A DNA stretch of 64,000 nucleotides from positions 61,865,766-61,929,765 of the forward strand of contig CM032660.1 in NCBI GenBank assembly GCA_019095985.1, in the 5' to 3' direction. The stretch's first letter is position 1, and every line of letters starts with the position of its first letter. Below, in pieces: positions 23,813-34,077 of the stretch. Position numbers and translations under genes: made by a program. The notes below the pieces were generated by a model. The model did no database searches, was not told the DNA's origin, and was given only the letters and a program-made list of their open reading frames with translations. The DNA is from Streblospio benedicti. Its lineage: Eukaryota > Annelida > Polychaeta > Spionida > Spionidae.

Positions 23813-25689
23813 GTAGATGGGGAGACCAATGTGAAAAAAGCTGCCCTGCTTTCTGCCATTCCACCTGCAATATGACATCAGGTGCCTGTCCTAAATGTAA
23901 GGATGGTTGGTATGGTGACGGATGTAATAGCACCTGTCCGGATCATTGTGCGCGTAACTGCGATCACAATGGGAAGTGCCATTTATGTGGAATCGGAAAG
24001 ATGGAAAAAGATTGTACCAAGGATTGTAATGAAAATTGTGGGGGTGATGGAAGATGTGATCAATTAACTGGTGTGTGTTTTTCAGACGATTGTAAAGTTG
24101 GGTTTTATGGTAAAAAATGTGATAAGAAATGCAATGAACCGTGTGATGATGGGACTTGTGACAAATTTGTAGGCAAGTGTGTACAGTGTGATGGTGGTAC
24201 CACATACGGCCCTGAGTGTAAATTTGATTGCAATGATCAGTGTGTAGGCAAGACATGTGATGTCTACGGCAGATGTAACAAAGGTTGTAATGACAAATAT
24301 TTTTCCCCTCGATGTAATGAGGAATGCCCCGACCGATGTAAAAATGATCTTTGTAAGGCTGAAAGTGGCATCTGTGAAGGATGTGAGGATGGATATCTTG
24401 GTGAATTTTGCCAAAGTCTTTGCCCACAACATTGCATCCGTTGTGACTTTACGTCAGGCTCCTGTGCCTCACTTGGTTGTAAGCCTGGGTATTTTGGTGA
24501 TGATTGTAAACAATTATGTGGAAAATGTTCTGGTTTTGCTTGTGATCAAACTACAGCGATATGCCCATCAGGTTGTCAAGTGGGTTTCTTTAATAAGTTC
24601 TGTAATGAAACTTGTCCTACGACTTGTTATGAAGATGAGTGCACACAGGAAGAGGGTAACTGTACGATCTGCGAGTTGGGCTATTATGGGAGTACATGTA
24701 ATGATATCTGCCCGTATGACTGCTACCAACGCTTGTGTGAAGTAAGTGAAGGTATTGTTAGTTGCGAAAAATGTAAACTAGGTCATATGGGTGATGATTG
24801 TTCACTGACATACACACCTAAATGTTATTTGAAGTGGGGAGACAACTGTGATGAAGACTGCCCTGATAACTGTTATCATGGTTGTCACGATGAATTAGGA
24901 TACTGCTTTAGTTGTATTGATGGCTATTATGGTGACCAATGTAATGACACTTGCCCAATCCATTGCAAAGAACCTCAATGTGACTATAGAGGTGATTGTC
25001 ATACTTGTGATGATAAATACTATGGCTTGAAATGTGATAAACAATGTATTGGCCATTGTAGACATGATAGTTGTAACAGGAAGACAGGTCTATGTGGTAC
25101 TGAAGGCTGTGCTCAGGGATTTAAAGGTCACCCGTATTGTAATGTAAGTGATTACATTGGTTGTGAAGAAGGCATGTACTACACTGACAGCGTCTGTGTA
25201 GACTGTCCTGAAGGTTGCACATCTTGTACAGGAAAAAGTGAAGGTCCAGAATGTTACATCTGCATTATTGGGAAATATGGTCCTCTTTGCAAACAAAATT
25301 GTCCTCTTGAATGTGAAGATAGAGAATGTGATATAACAGGTGATTGTAAGTCTTGCGTAAGTGGCTTTTATGGCAAAAATTGTGGAGAATATTGTCCCGT
25401 AAATTGTCAATACCAAATATGTAATAAAAGCAATGGAGTTTGCATGAATGGATGTAAAAACGGCTGGCAGGGTAATTTTTGTAAAGCAGCTCCTGAAAAA
25501 ATTGTTGAAGAAAACAAAGCAGCCATTTTAACTGGAACAATTTTTGCTTTACTTTTTTTTGTTACAGCTGTGGTAGTAATTGTAATAGTGTTAAGGAAAA
25601 TAGAGGATAAGAAAACTGAGGAAGAAAATCTTGAATTACGTAATGCACCAAAAACAACAAGAGACGTAGACACACCACCTAATAACTGA
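23813..25689 (+). CDS. EGF-repeat type I membrane protein, large terminal exon
   Basis: This exon begins after ttaatttgtag and runs to TGA at 25687-25689. It encodes ~624 residues, preceded by at least the exon at 17830-17986. About a dozen cysteine-rich modules of ~40-46 residues repeat the pattern C-x-x-G-[YFW]-x-G-x-x-C-x-x-x-C-P. They resemble the extracellular modules of MEGF/SREC/Draper-type scavenger receptors. Near the end a hydrophobic span (TGTIFALLFFVTAVVVIVIV) is followed by RK and a 31-residue charged tail, giving a type I topology with the repeats outside. The tail has no obvious tyrosine signalling motif, unlike Draper or MEGF10. The many small frames on both strands here are shadows of the repeats. 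Ligand and function are unknown. The family match rests on cysteine spacing only. Confidence 0.88.
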
Positions 25690-26274
25690 TATTATTGCAC
25701 ATCAAGATTATAATACGAGTATGTCAAATCTGCTTAAGCATTATTTTGTATTGATATGTCATAAACTGCACAATTATTAATTGTTAGATGTGCATGGATG
25801 TGTAAAAAATGCCAAGCAAGGTTTAAACTTGATGTTTTTGGATTAAAATCCTTGTATTTATTGCAATGCTTTTGCATACTTTATGTGATTTATTCGAAAA
25901 TGTAAATGTGTTTATATTTATTTTGAAATTCTTTTTTAAGCCATTGTTATTTAATATGTACAATATGTTTGTGAACATTATATTGATCTTATAATCATTG
26001 TAAATGTATTGATATGCATATCCAAGTTGTTTGCTTTTGGATACCACAGCTGGTCAAATTGCAGGCCCGCCAACAAGTACAGATGTGCCATATTCGTAAG
26101 GATTTAAGGGTCTGCATTCAGTAGTACAGATTTCAGATATCAAAATTAAGACATAAATAGATTTTTTTGTCAATCAATTTATCGCCCATAGGCAAATCCA
26201 TTTCATAGCGAAATTTTTGAAAATTAGTATAGATGAACATCAATCTTTTTACTTTGAACTATTCAATAAAATGT

Positions 26275-26280
26275 TAGGTC
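26275..26280 (+). terminator. Candidate poly(A) signal of the EGF gene
   Basis: An AATAAA lies about 590 bases after the EGF stop codon. Another AATAAA is at about 27374. Which one is used cannot be told from sequence. Confidence 0.35.
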
Positions 26281-26483
26281 ACTATCCTTATTAATGAAAT
26301 TTTTAAACCTACGAAATATGCCTTTTTTCATATTTTGATTGAAGATCGTATTTTGATAAAATGTTATATTTAATGTTTCACTGAAGAGGCAACTTATGCG
26401 TGAAAACGTTGGAAGTAAACTATACACCAGCAAAGGTATTATTCTTCCTATCAAAATTCCAAATGAAGTCTTCAAACACAGTA

Positions 26484-27198
26484 AGGGAGCTGTCTTTATT
26501 TATGAGGGGGATGAGAGCTGTCGGATTTGTGTCATTAGCTTACACTGAAATTCTACCCCCACTTAATTGGAAGTTGTGCACTCAAAATTTACCCCGCCTC
26601 CTCACAATTTTTGCATTGAAATCAGCCCCCTCCTCCTTTCTCCTTCATTTCAGAGCAAACCTAGCACTTAATATTGAATTTGATAAAAGGCGATATTGAA
26701 AATATAAATTCTATCACAACTTAAATGTTCACATACAAATGTCTCTTCAGTACAACCATTTGAATTTCACCAGTTGCACATCATGTCAGCATTTTGTTTT
26801 TTACGTAATACTCGTCCTGATCTTGAATATTAATACACTGTAGATTGAACAGTGATATGGTCATCATGACTAATAACATTATCAGTTTCATTTGAACTGA
26901 TTATTGTTTCTTTTTCAGTATCATCATCATTGGGAACAACCCTAATAACACTTTTTTCATTATCATATATGAAAGTTTTAGATTTAATGTATGTGATGCC
27001 TGTGCGGAGCACAACAAAAATTCGTCTCGTTTGAATTTTTTGCTTTAAACATGATGCACTGAAATTTGATGCCTCCCCCCCCCCCATCCCCTTGCATTCA
27101 AATGTGCCCCCCCCCCCTCAAAGTCCTTGCACTGAAATTCTTTACACACACACCCATTCTGACCGCCCCCTACTCCTCACAAATAATGACCGCTCCCT
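26484..27198. mobile_element. TIR element (copy 1) containing a minus-strand exon
   Basis: The left end agggagctgtctttatttat, then gaggggga, is inverted at the right end (cctcacaaataatgaccgct, then ccct). The C-rich interior borders repeat 'ttgcactgaaatt' phrases. Related ends appear near 40770-40815 and 57600-57655. The element encloses the coding exon at 26830-26999. The whole element is present again at 34078-34803 as part of the segmental duplication. Confidence 0.6.
26830..26999 (-). CDS. Terminal exon of an unidentified gene (copy 1)
   Basis: On the minus strand the acceptor tgtgctccgcacag precedes a 170-base frame ending in TAA. It encodes 55 residues beginning ITYIKSKTFIYDNEKSVIRV and ending HITVQSTVY. 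The composition is acidic and Ser/Thr/Asn-rich, with three tyrosines, like a receptor tail. The frame is kept open in the duplicate at 34435-34604. I found no upstream exon in the window. It lies inside a TIR element, so it may be a captured gene fragment and not part of a living gene. Confidence 0.4.
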
Positions 27199-27455
27199 AA
27201 CACAATATGAGCTGCAGAGTTTATGTACACACATTGTCTTTTGTATTTTCACAAACCAATTGTTTTTGTTCTGTAGTTTTGAATTGAGATTATGGTACTT
27301 TTTCATTACATTTTGATTATATTATGTAAATAAATATGAATAATTTTCTGTTTAGACTTAAGAATTTTTTATGAATAAAGAACACAATTTAAGATATTGG
27401 CGAGTTTTATGAACTAGGCATACTGCATTGTCATCCCCACCCACCATGTGTTGGT

Positions 27456-28690
27456 ATACTAATACTAATACAGTTTATTTCGATAATATACAAGATGTAT
27501 GCTTAGTAATCATAGTATAAAAATGTAAAAATGTGAAATAGTCAAAACAGACAAATCACAATCTAACTAACAGGATATAACACTAGAATAACATAACATT
27601 AAAATTAGAAAATCACAGTTCTCCAATATGTAAATAAAGTACTCTTGATATAAAATTGAGACATGACAATTTCTTTGAGTAAACTGTTCTCTGAGGCTTC
27701 AAGTCTTTTTATGAAACCTGTTATGCTGTTTCTCAGTAAAACATTAAAATGGTGAACGTCATATTCAACATATTGAGCGCTGCACACCCACTTCGTGCAT
27801 TTTAATGTTTAAACAATCGTAACAGCTATTAATGAAGCCACAATAGTGTTTGATGTGTCAAAATAAAGCTACTTACTTATATTGTCACATGATAAACACA
27901 ATTATTATGATTAATTAAAATTATATGATCTATGGTGCAATTTGTTGCATGCACACCCAGTTCGTGCATGGCGATAATCGGGGATTTGAACATGTTTATT
28001 TACATTAGATCTTAGTAAGTAGAAATTTTATTTTTTCACTTTGGCACCGGGAAAGCAATAATTTTTAAAGTAGTAATATTGTGTGCTAATTGTTTGGAGC
28101 ATAACATTTTTATTTAAATAACACACGAACTGGGTGTGCAGTGCTCTATAGATGAAAAACTAACACGTTCTTTAAGATTCATGAGATTGAGAATCTTAAA
28201 AACTCTGTTGTATGCAACTCTATAATGCGACGAAGTGATTCTGCATTGAATTTACACCATTAATGAAAACAATAAAAACTAGTACATACACGTTTAAAGA
28301 GCTGTAACTTAACTTCATGACTACATGACTTAAAATTTCTAATAATACTGTTCCCCTGAGATATCACAGTCGTCTTTAGAATCTAGTCATATTGACACCC
28401 AAATACTTAGAATTGTCAACTAGTTTGAATGGCTGACCAAGGAGCAATAATTAGGTACATTAGGCATGAACACAGTTTTTGACCTGATACACATATATAC
28501 AGTTTTCTTTACATGCTGTAATATACTAATCGATGGTGCGATAATTACTTTATCATCGGCGTATATTAAGTGATTGATATAGTACAATATTCTTAATAAA
28601 ACATCGTACATTAAGATCGTTGAGAACAAGAGATAAATCATCAACATATACATTGAAGAGATGCGGAGAAATGATATGACACGATCTTAG
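27456..28690 (-). mobile_element. LINE fragment (reverse transcriptase 3' half), copy 1
   Basis: The minus strand reads in broken frames SPHLFNVYVDDLSLVLND, then HLIYADDKVIIAPSIS with the YADD catalytic motif, then a C-terminal stretch (HHFNVLLRNSITGFIKRLEA) ending at a stop near 27605. An A-rich 3' end with a (TATTAG)n tail is at 27456-27475. This order is that of non-LTR retrotransposons of the CR1/jockey-like group. It is 5'-truncated, frameshifted, and split by a MITE at 27773-28150. Compared with copy 2 it lacks about 50 bases just after the YADD region. Confidence 0.8.
27773..28150. mobile_element. MITE inserted in the LINE (copy 1)
   Basis: It begins gcgctgcacacccacttcgt and ends cacgaactgggtgtgcagtg then ctcta, an inverted pair. 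Removing it makes the LINE C-terminal frame contiguous, so it inserted into the LINE. An internal copy of the end motif (gcacacccagttcgtgcatg) lies near 27950. It is present in both duplication copies, so the insertion came before the duplication. Confidence 0.75.
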
Positions 28691-29260
28691 CGTTCACACG
28701 TGTCATATTCTAATTAAAAGGGCAGGGGGGTGCTCATAAGTAGATTTACATGCATGTTAAACAGGAGCTAAACTCATGCAAGATCGAGCAAAACAGGTCT
28801 GACTGTCAGCTTTGCCAGAAAGTTGCTAATCAGAGCCAAACCAAGAGGACAAGAATTTTCTTACTTCCAGAGACACGATTATGAGGATTACCATAGCAAA
28901 ATTGTCACTGTGTTAAGGAAAAAGAAATCAGAAGGGATCATGCTGGGTTCAAAATGATCATAATCCCCCCCCCCCCCGATTACAGGGGGGTGGAACTATG
29001 CACCTATGCGATAGTGAAGCTTGGAAACTCAACACATAACCAAACAACGTGAGCAATCAATAAGTATCCACACAAGGCAAAGGTAGCATGCAGGACGTCG
29101 ACGAGATCATCTTCTTTTCAGAACGCACAGCGAGCACACCTGGACGTCGAAGTCCAGTGTATGTTAGATTAATTTTGTACTATAAAACCCCTACACTTAC
29201 GGGCGTTGGGTGGCAATGTCACCGACCTCCCAGGAATGTAGCCCTTACAGTCCAGGTGGG

Positions 29261-29500
29261 CTAGTCACCAGGATTTTGCCGCACTGCATCCGTCTTTGCA
29301 GGGCCATGGCCCTCCTTCCAACAGGGCCGCGAACTGTCACTCTTATTGCCATATAAGTTACAAAACCCATAGTGTCGCACCCAAGCTTGCGTTTGGCAGA
29401 CAACAAATTCACGTTGACAACTACAATGCTTTTTAAATGGGGTTAAACCCATAGCCTGATTTCTGCCACACAGCTGCAGCGTGGCTGATTTGCCGCTCAC
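29261..29500 (-). other. Conserved 79-codon frame of unknown meaning
   Basis: This minus-strand frame is rich in Cys and basic residues (MSGKSATLQLCGRNQAM, then NLYGNKSDSSRPCWKEG). It stays open in the duplicate at 36874-37113, with roughly five residue changes that include cysteines. Two donor-like sites (gtgagc, gtaagt) flank it. Retention may simply reflect the youth of the duplication. I do not recognise it. Confidence 0.2.
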
Positions 29501-30129
29501 CTGGCAAAGAGAATGACGAGAAAGAGACAGGAGGTGCCGTGTGCTGGCGCTTTGATCACGTTTAATGACTTTTGTGTAGGGTATAACCCAGAGAGCTGTG
29601 CACCAGTCTCAAGGCCATTATCCATACTTCATAGGTAGTGGCAGCCGCTAGCTTGCCCCTACCGTTTTAAACCATGCATTCATTTTGATACGGGGCCAAA
29701 GAATATAAATATGGCTCACCCCAGAATCGCTACCCGAAGCGGTTCATCAAACGAAGTACCGCAAGCAGTACTGCTGCCGCCTTTATAAATATTACCCCAT
29801 TTATTTATTTTATTTATTTGTTTATTTATATATTTATTCAATATTTCATCGGAAGACAGAACATAAAAATAAAAGGAGAGTTAAAAAGTAAAGAAAATAT
29901 CACAGATATTGCTTAAAGCGGTAGTAAAAAGTCAAGCATTTGATTATTGTTCCTGCAATTAAATAAAAAAACATTCAAACAGAATCCACTACACCATCAT
30001 TCATTGGATGTGATTTTAAAAAAATTCTATACAACGCTAAATATTGAGAAAACGCAAATGTAACTGAAATCGCTAGTAGGGTCCATTTTTCGCTATGCGA
30101 TGGTGCGTCCAATTTGGTGGTGGTGGTGG

Positions 30130-30270
30130 TAGGTATATAAATTTATTTTAGTGTATAATGTGTAATTGTATATGTCTGTATTGTCGGTTTTAATAGCTCT
30201 GTTGAGCTTATGTTATTTGTTATAATGTAACGACTTTTAAATAAATATTACTTGACTTGACTTGACTTGC
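30130..30270 (+). mobile_element. LINE 3' tail with (ACTTG)n
   Basis: A non-coding stretch ending ttttaaataaatattacttg then acttgacttgacttgc looks like the 3' end of a non-LTR element with a pentameric tail. The same tail, inverted, starts another element at 52087. The coding part is not preserved. Confidence 0.5.
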
Positions 30271-30406
30271 AGGCATGTAAAAAGAATGGTTTAAATAGAT
30301 CTAGTGAGGCAGACTAGCTTCTTCCATCGGCGTACCGCCAAACGTCTTTTATTGATTGGAGAACAAATACACCACAAATATCGATCTAACTTGTCGTGCC
30401 TCTTGG

Positions 30407-30515
30407 TGACGTCAAATCCAATCACATTGGTGCCGCGTCCAATGAATACTTACGTAAAGTACAGTACTAAAAGTCACATGGTAACTTACTCATCAAGAAA
30501 TTTGCCGCCATTTTG
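30407..30515 (+). promoter_or_regulatory. DDI gene promoter motifs (CRE, CCAAT boxes, YY1)
   Basis: A perfect CRE palindrome TGACGTCA lies at 30407-30414. CCAAT boxes follow in both directions (tccaatc, attggtg, tccaatg) within the next ~35 bases. A YY1-type gccgccattttg lies at 30504-30515, about 65 bases before the ATG. This combination is typical of housekeeping promoters and supports a live gene. Binding is inferred from motif matches only. Confidence 0.55.
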
Positions 30516-30578
30516 ATCACATCAAGTTCATACACGTTTGCCTTTTACAAGAAACTCCTCTCTGAGTTTAAAGCAAAC

Positions 30579-32999
30579 ATGCAAGTGACTGTCAGTTCTA
30601 CGTTCACAGATGACATATTTACCCTTGAAGTAGCAGATGACATGGAACTACAAAACTTCAAAGTTCTTTGTGAAGCAGAGAGCAATATCCCAGAAGGATA
30701 TGAACTCAATCTGTTTTGGAATGGACAAATACTTGACGATAACAAGAAACAAATGAAAGATTACGGGATTAAGACCGGCGACGTTCTGCTATTACAGAGC
30801 GTTCGTGGCGCTTTAGATCACCAGGCAATGGGATCTGCAAGACATGAACAACCAAGCGGTGGAAATCAAGGCATGACTGGCTTTGACTTTGGTGATATCC
30901 AGATGCCTGGTGCAGGTGAAGACTACTCAGATTATCCTAGATGGGGAAGAGAGAACATTTCCGACAACCCCGCAGCATTGAGGGACATGCTGCTTAACAG
31001 TCCTCATGATCTATCTATTCTTAAAGAAAGAAATCCTCCACTAGCAGAGTCATTGCTTAGTGGTAATCTAGAATGGTTCTCAAAAGTTTTGAGAGAACAA
31101 GAGGGGGAAAGGGCTGATAGAGAACGTCTAAGAATTCAGCTAATTAATGCTGATCCATTTGACCCATACGTGCAAGCTCGAATTCAAGAAGAAATTAGAT
31201 TGAAGAATGTCGATGCAAACATGGAAGCCGCAATGGAATTTGCTCCCGAGAGTTTTGGACAAGTCATTATGCTCTATATTGACTGCATGGTCAACGAGCA
31301 CCCGGTGAAGGCCTTTGTGGATACAGGAGCCCAGATGACCATTATGAGCCAGCGGTGCGCTGAACGCTGCAACATCATGCGACGCGTCGACACACGCTGG
31401 GCAGGCATTGCCAAAGGTGTAGGCACCCAGAAAATGATAGGGCGTGTCCACAAGTGTCCGATCCAAATTGGCAAGGATTTCCTGGAGACATCATTCGCGA
31501 TCCTAGAAGAGCAGCCCATGGACATGCTACTTGGCCTCGACATGCTCAAACGCCACCAGGTCAGTGCAGAGGATAGCAAAACTCTCTATAACAATCTAAA
31601 AACAAAGTTCCTTTACAATGTATGTAAATGTTATATTTCTTCTGTTAGCTTTGCGTCTCTGTCTCCCAGATAAGTAATTCTCTACTAGTAAAAAATGCAG
31701 CCTGTGTTTGTGTGGTTTCAGTGTGTTCTTGACCTACGAAGCGGCAAGCTGCTGATTGGCACCACTGGCAGTGAGACCCAGTTCCTGTCTGAAGGGGATC
31801 TTCCCGAGCAAGCGCGCCTCAACCGCAACCCGGACGATGACGAAGATAACAGCGACACCCGATCAGCTGCAGACAGGAGTGTGCAGCCCGGTGCGATAGC
31901 CAACACAGGTAGCCCTGTGCGTGTAAGCAGTGATGATGCAAGAACCGCGACTGCCAACCAAGGTAGCCCTGTGCGTGTAGGTGGTGCTGCAAGAGCTCTG
32001 AGTTATGACATAGATAGTCCAGGGAGTAGAGGCAGTGATGATGCAAGAGCCGTGAGTGCCAACCAAGGTAGCCCTGTGCGTGTAGGTGGTGCTGCAAGAG
32101 CTCTGAGTTATGACATAGATAGTCCAGGGAGTAGAGGCAGTGATGATGCAAGAGCCGTGACGGGCAACCAAGGTAGCCCTGTGCGTGTAGGTGGTGCTGC
32201 AAGAGCTCTGAGTTATGACATAGATAGTCCAGGGAGTAGAGGCAGTGATGATGCAAGAGCCGTGAGTGCCAACCAAGTTAGCCCTGTGCATGTAGGTGGT
32301 GCTGCAAGAGCTCTGAGCCACGACATAGATAGTCCAGGGAGTAGAGGCAGTGATGATGCAAGAGCCGTGACCGGCAACCAAGGTAGCCCTGTGCGTGTAG
32401 GTGGTGCTGCAAGAGCTCTGAGTTACAGCATAGATAGTCCTTGGAGTAGAGGCAGTGATGATGCAAGAGCCGTGAGTGCCAACCAAGTTAGCCCTGTGCG
32501 TGTAGGTGGTGCTGCAAGAGCTCTGAGTTACGACATAGATAGTCCAGGGAGTAGAGGCAGTGATGATGCAAGAGTCGGGACCACCAACCCTGTGTATGCG
32601 GGTGCTGCTGCAAGAATCATGCGCTACAGAGCTAGCCCTGAACGTGTAGGCAGTGATGGTGCAAGAGCCATGAGCGTCAGCCAAGGTAGCCCTGTGCATC
32701 GAGGTGGTCTCGCAAGAGTCCAGAGCTACAACCCATATCGCCCTGTGCATGTAGGTGGTCTCGCAAGCGGCCTGAGCCACAACACAGGTAGCCCTCTGCA
32801 TGTGGGTGGTCTTGCAAGAGCTGCAGCGGCGGCCGAGAGGGCCCCACTGCCCCCTGGCGTAACCGAGGCCGCTGTGCGCCAAGTAACCAGCTCGGGCTTT
32901 TCCCGCGCTCAGGCCGTGCAGGAGCTGGAGGCGGTGGGCGGAGACCTCACCAAGGCCCTTGTCTCCCTGTTCGCAAAGTCCTTCTGTATGAAAAAATAA
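30579..32999 (+). CDS. DDI2-like: DDI1/DDI2-type ubiquitin shuttle and aspartyl protease, repeat-expanded
   Basis: There are two exons, 30579-31559 and 31722-32999, with a 162-base intron (cag|gtcagt ... gtttcag), phase 0, predicting 752 residues. The order is: ubiquitin-like domain (1-72, MQVTVSSTFTDDIFTLEV start), helical domain (~125-215), retroviral-like protease with catalytic FVDTGAQ at Asp248 and LGLDMLKRHQ split by the intron, a Gly/Ser/Ala/Arg-rich array of 35-residue repeats (~407-620), then UBA (~703-747). Human DDI2 has 399 residues; the excess is mainly the array. DDI proteins bind ubiquitinated proteasome clients and cleave factors such as NRF1. ATG 30579 matches the usual DDI start; an in-frame ATG at 30513 is possible but unlikely. 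It lies between two copies of a segmental duplication. This is a host gene, not a retroviral one. Confidence 0.93.
31560..31721 (+). other. Intron of the DDI gene
   Basis: It has a GT..AG boundary pair (gtcagt, gtttcag). Reading through it would break the conserved protease strand LGLDMLKRHQ-CVLDLRSGKL that joins perfectly when it is removed. Other metazoan DDI genes usually have several introns; only this one is left here. Confidence 0.85.
31963..32592 (+). repeat. Coding tandem repeat, 105 bp unit, six copies plus degenerate flanks
   Basis: Unit starts fall at 31963, 32068, 32173, 32278, 32383 and 32488, exactly 105 bases apart. Each encodes SPVRVGGAARALSY, then DIDSPGSRGSDDARA and V(S/T)(A/G)NQ. 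Copies are nearly identical. Degenerate relatives extend on both sides (31905-31962 and 32593-32830). Because the period is a multiple of three, the minus strand is also open for hundreds of codons; that is a by-product. The unit is predicted to be disordered. Near identity points to recent expansion or gene conversion. Confidence 0.95.
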
Positions 33000-33000
33000 A
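32995..33000 (+). terminator. Poly(A) signal overlapping the DDI stop codon
   Basis: AATAAA at 32995-33000 contains the TAA stop (32997-32999). Cleavage 15-25 bases later would fall exactly where the duplicated EGF segment starts (about 33016), giving an almost absent 3' UTR. Confidence 0.5.
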
Positions 33001-33019
33001 ACATCATGGCATTATTACT

Positions 33020-33175
33020 GTAACATTTTTTGCTTTACTTTTTTTTGTTATCGCTGTGGTAGTAATTGTAATAGTGTTAAGGAAAATAGAGGATAAGAAA
33101 ACTGAGGAAGAAAATCTTGAATTACGTAATGCACTAAAAACAACAAGAGACGTAGGCACATCACCTAATAACTGA
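33020..33175 (+). pseudogene. Duplicated EGF membrane span and tail, orphaned
   Basis: An open 51-codon frame gives VTFFALLFFVIAVVVIVIVL, then RKIEDKKTEEENLELRNAL and TSPNN, with TGA at the same place as in the EGF gene. Four residues in the shared part differ (T to I, P to L, D to G, P to S). No start, acceptor or upstream EGF exon is attached, so it is a relic, although the frame is still intact. Confidence 0.75.
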
Positions 33176-34077
33176 TATTATTGCACATCAAGATTATAAT
33201 ACGAGTATGTCAAATCTGCTTAAGCATTATTTTGTATTAATATGCCATAAACTGCACAATTATTTATTGTTAGATGTGCATGGATGTGTAAAAAATGCCA
33301 AGCAAGGTTTAACCTTGATGTTTTTGGATTAAAATCCTTGTATTTATTGCAATGCTTTTGCATACTTTATGTGATTTATTCGAAAATGTAAATGTGTTTA
33401 TATTTATTTTGAAATTCTTTTTTAAGCCATTGTTATTTAATATGTATAATATGTTTGCGCACATTATATTGATCTTATAATCATTGTAAATGTATTAATA
33501 TGCATATATCCAAGTTGTTTGCTTTTGGATACTACAGCTGGTCAAATTGTAGGCCCACCAACAAGTACAGATGTGCCATATTCGTAAGGATTTAAGGGTC
33601 TGCATTCAGGAGTACAGATTTCAGATATCAAAATTAAGACATAAATAGATTTTTTTGTCAATCAATTTATCGCCCATAGGCAAATCCATTTCATCGTGAA
33701 ATGTTTCACCTGAATGACGCCTCTTCACTGTTTCCAATAGCGTTATACTTGATTTAAAGGGATTCGCACGCAAACGTTTCTAGCGTTTGGAAAATTTTGA
33801 AAATTAGAATAGATGAACATCAATCTTTTTACTTTGAACTATTCAATAAAATGTTAGGTCACTATCCTTATTAATGAAATTTTCAAACCTACGAAACATG
33901 CCTTTTTTCATATTTTGATTGAAGATCGTATTTTGATAAAATGTTATATTCAATGTTTCACTGAAGAGGCAACTTATGCGTGAAAACGTTGGAAGTAAAC
34001 TATACACCAGCAAATACTATACACTAGCAAAGGCATTATTCTTCCTATCAAAATTCCAAATGAAATGAAACACAGTA

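Larger units (their letters stand above)
25531..29610. repeat. Segmental duplication, copy 1 (EGF 3' end and flank)
   Basis: From the membrane-span codons of the EGF gene onward, the sequence matches 33016-37223 in the same orientation over ~4.1 kb, with only a few differences per 60-base line by eye. Similarity stops at cagtctc (29610; 37223 in copy 2). Copy 1 is attached to the complete EGF exon and is the natural original. Differences include about 90 extra bases at 33690-33785 in copy 2 and about 50 bases of LINE sequence near 36110 missing from copy 1. Confidence 0.92.

Noticed and set aside
23891-25673. Several minus-strand and alternate plus-strand frames of 60-180 codons
   Set aside because: They are shadows of the repetitive EGF-coding exon, with no domain of their own.
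31260-31560. Retroviral protease as evidence of a retrovirus copy
   Set aside because: The protease domain is flanked by ubiquitin-like, helical and UBA domains in DDI order, so it is the host DDI gene.
31963-32592. CRISPR-like array
   Set aside because: Units are contiguous 105 bp coding repeats without spacers, in an animal gene.
31863-32882. Long open frame (339 codons) on the minus strand across the DDI repeat array
   Set aside because: It exists only because the 105 bp unit is a multiple of three and lacks stops in that frame. It is low-complexity and has no domain, whereas the plus frame has UBL, protease and UBA.
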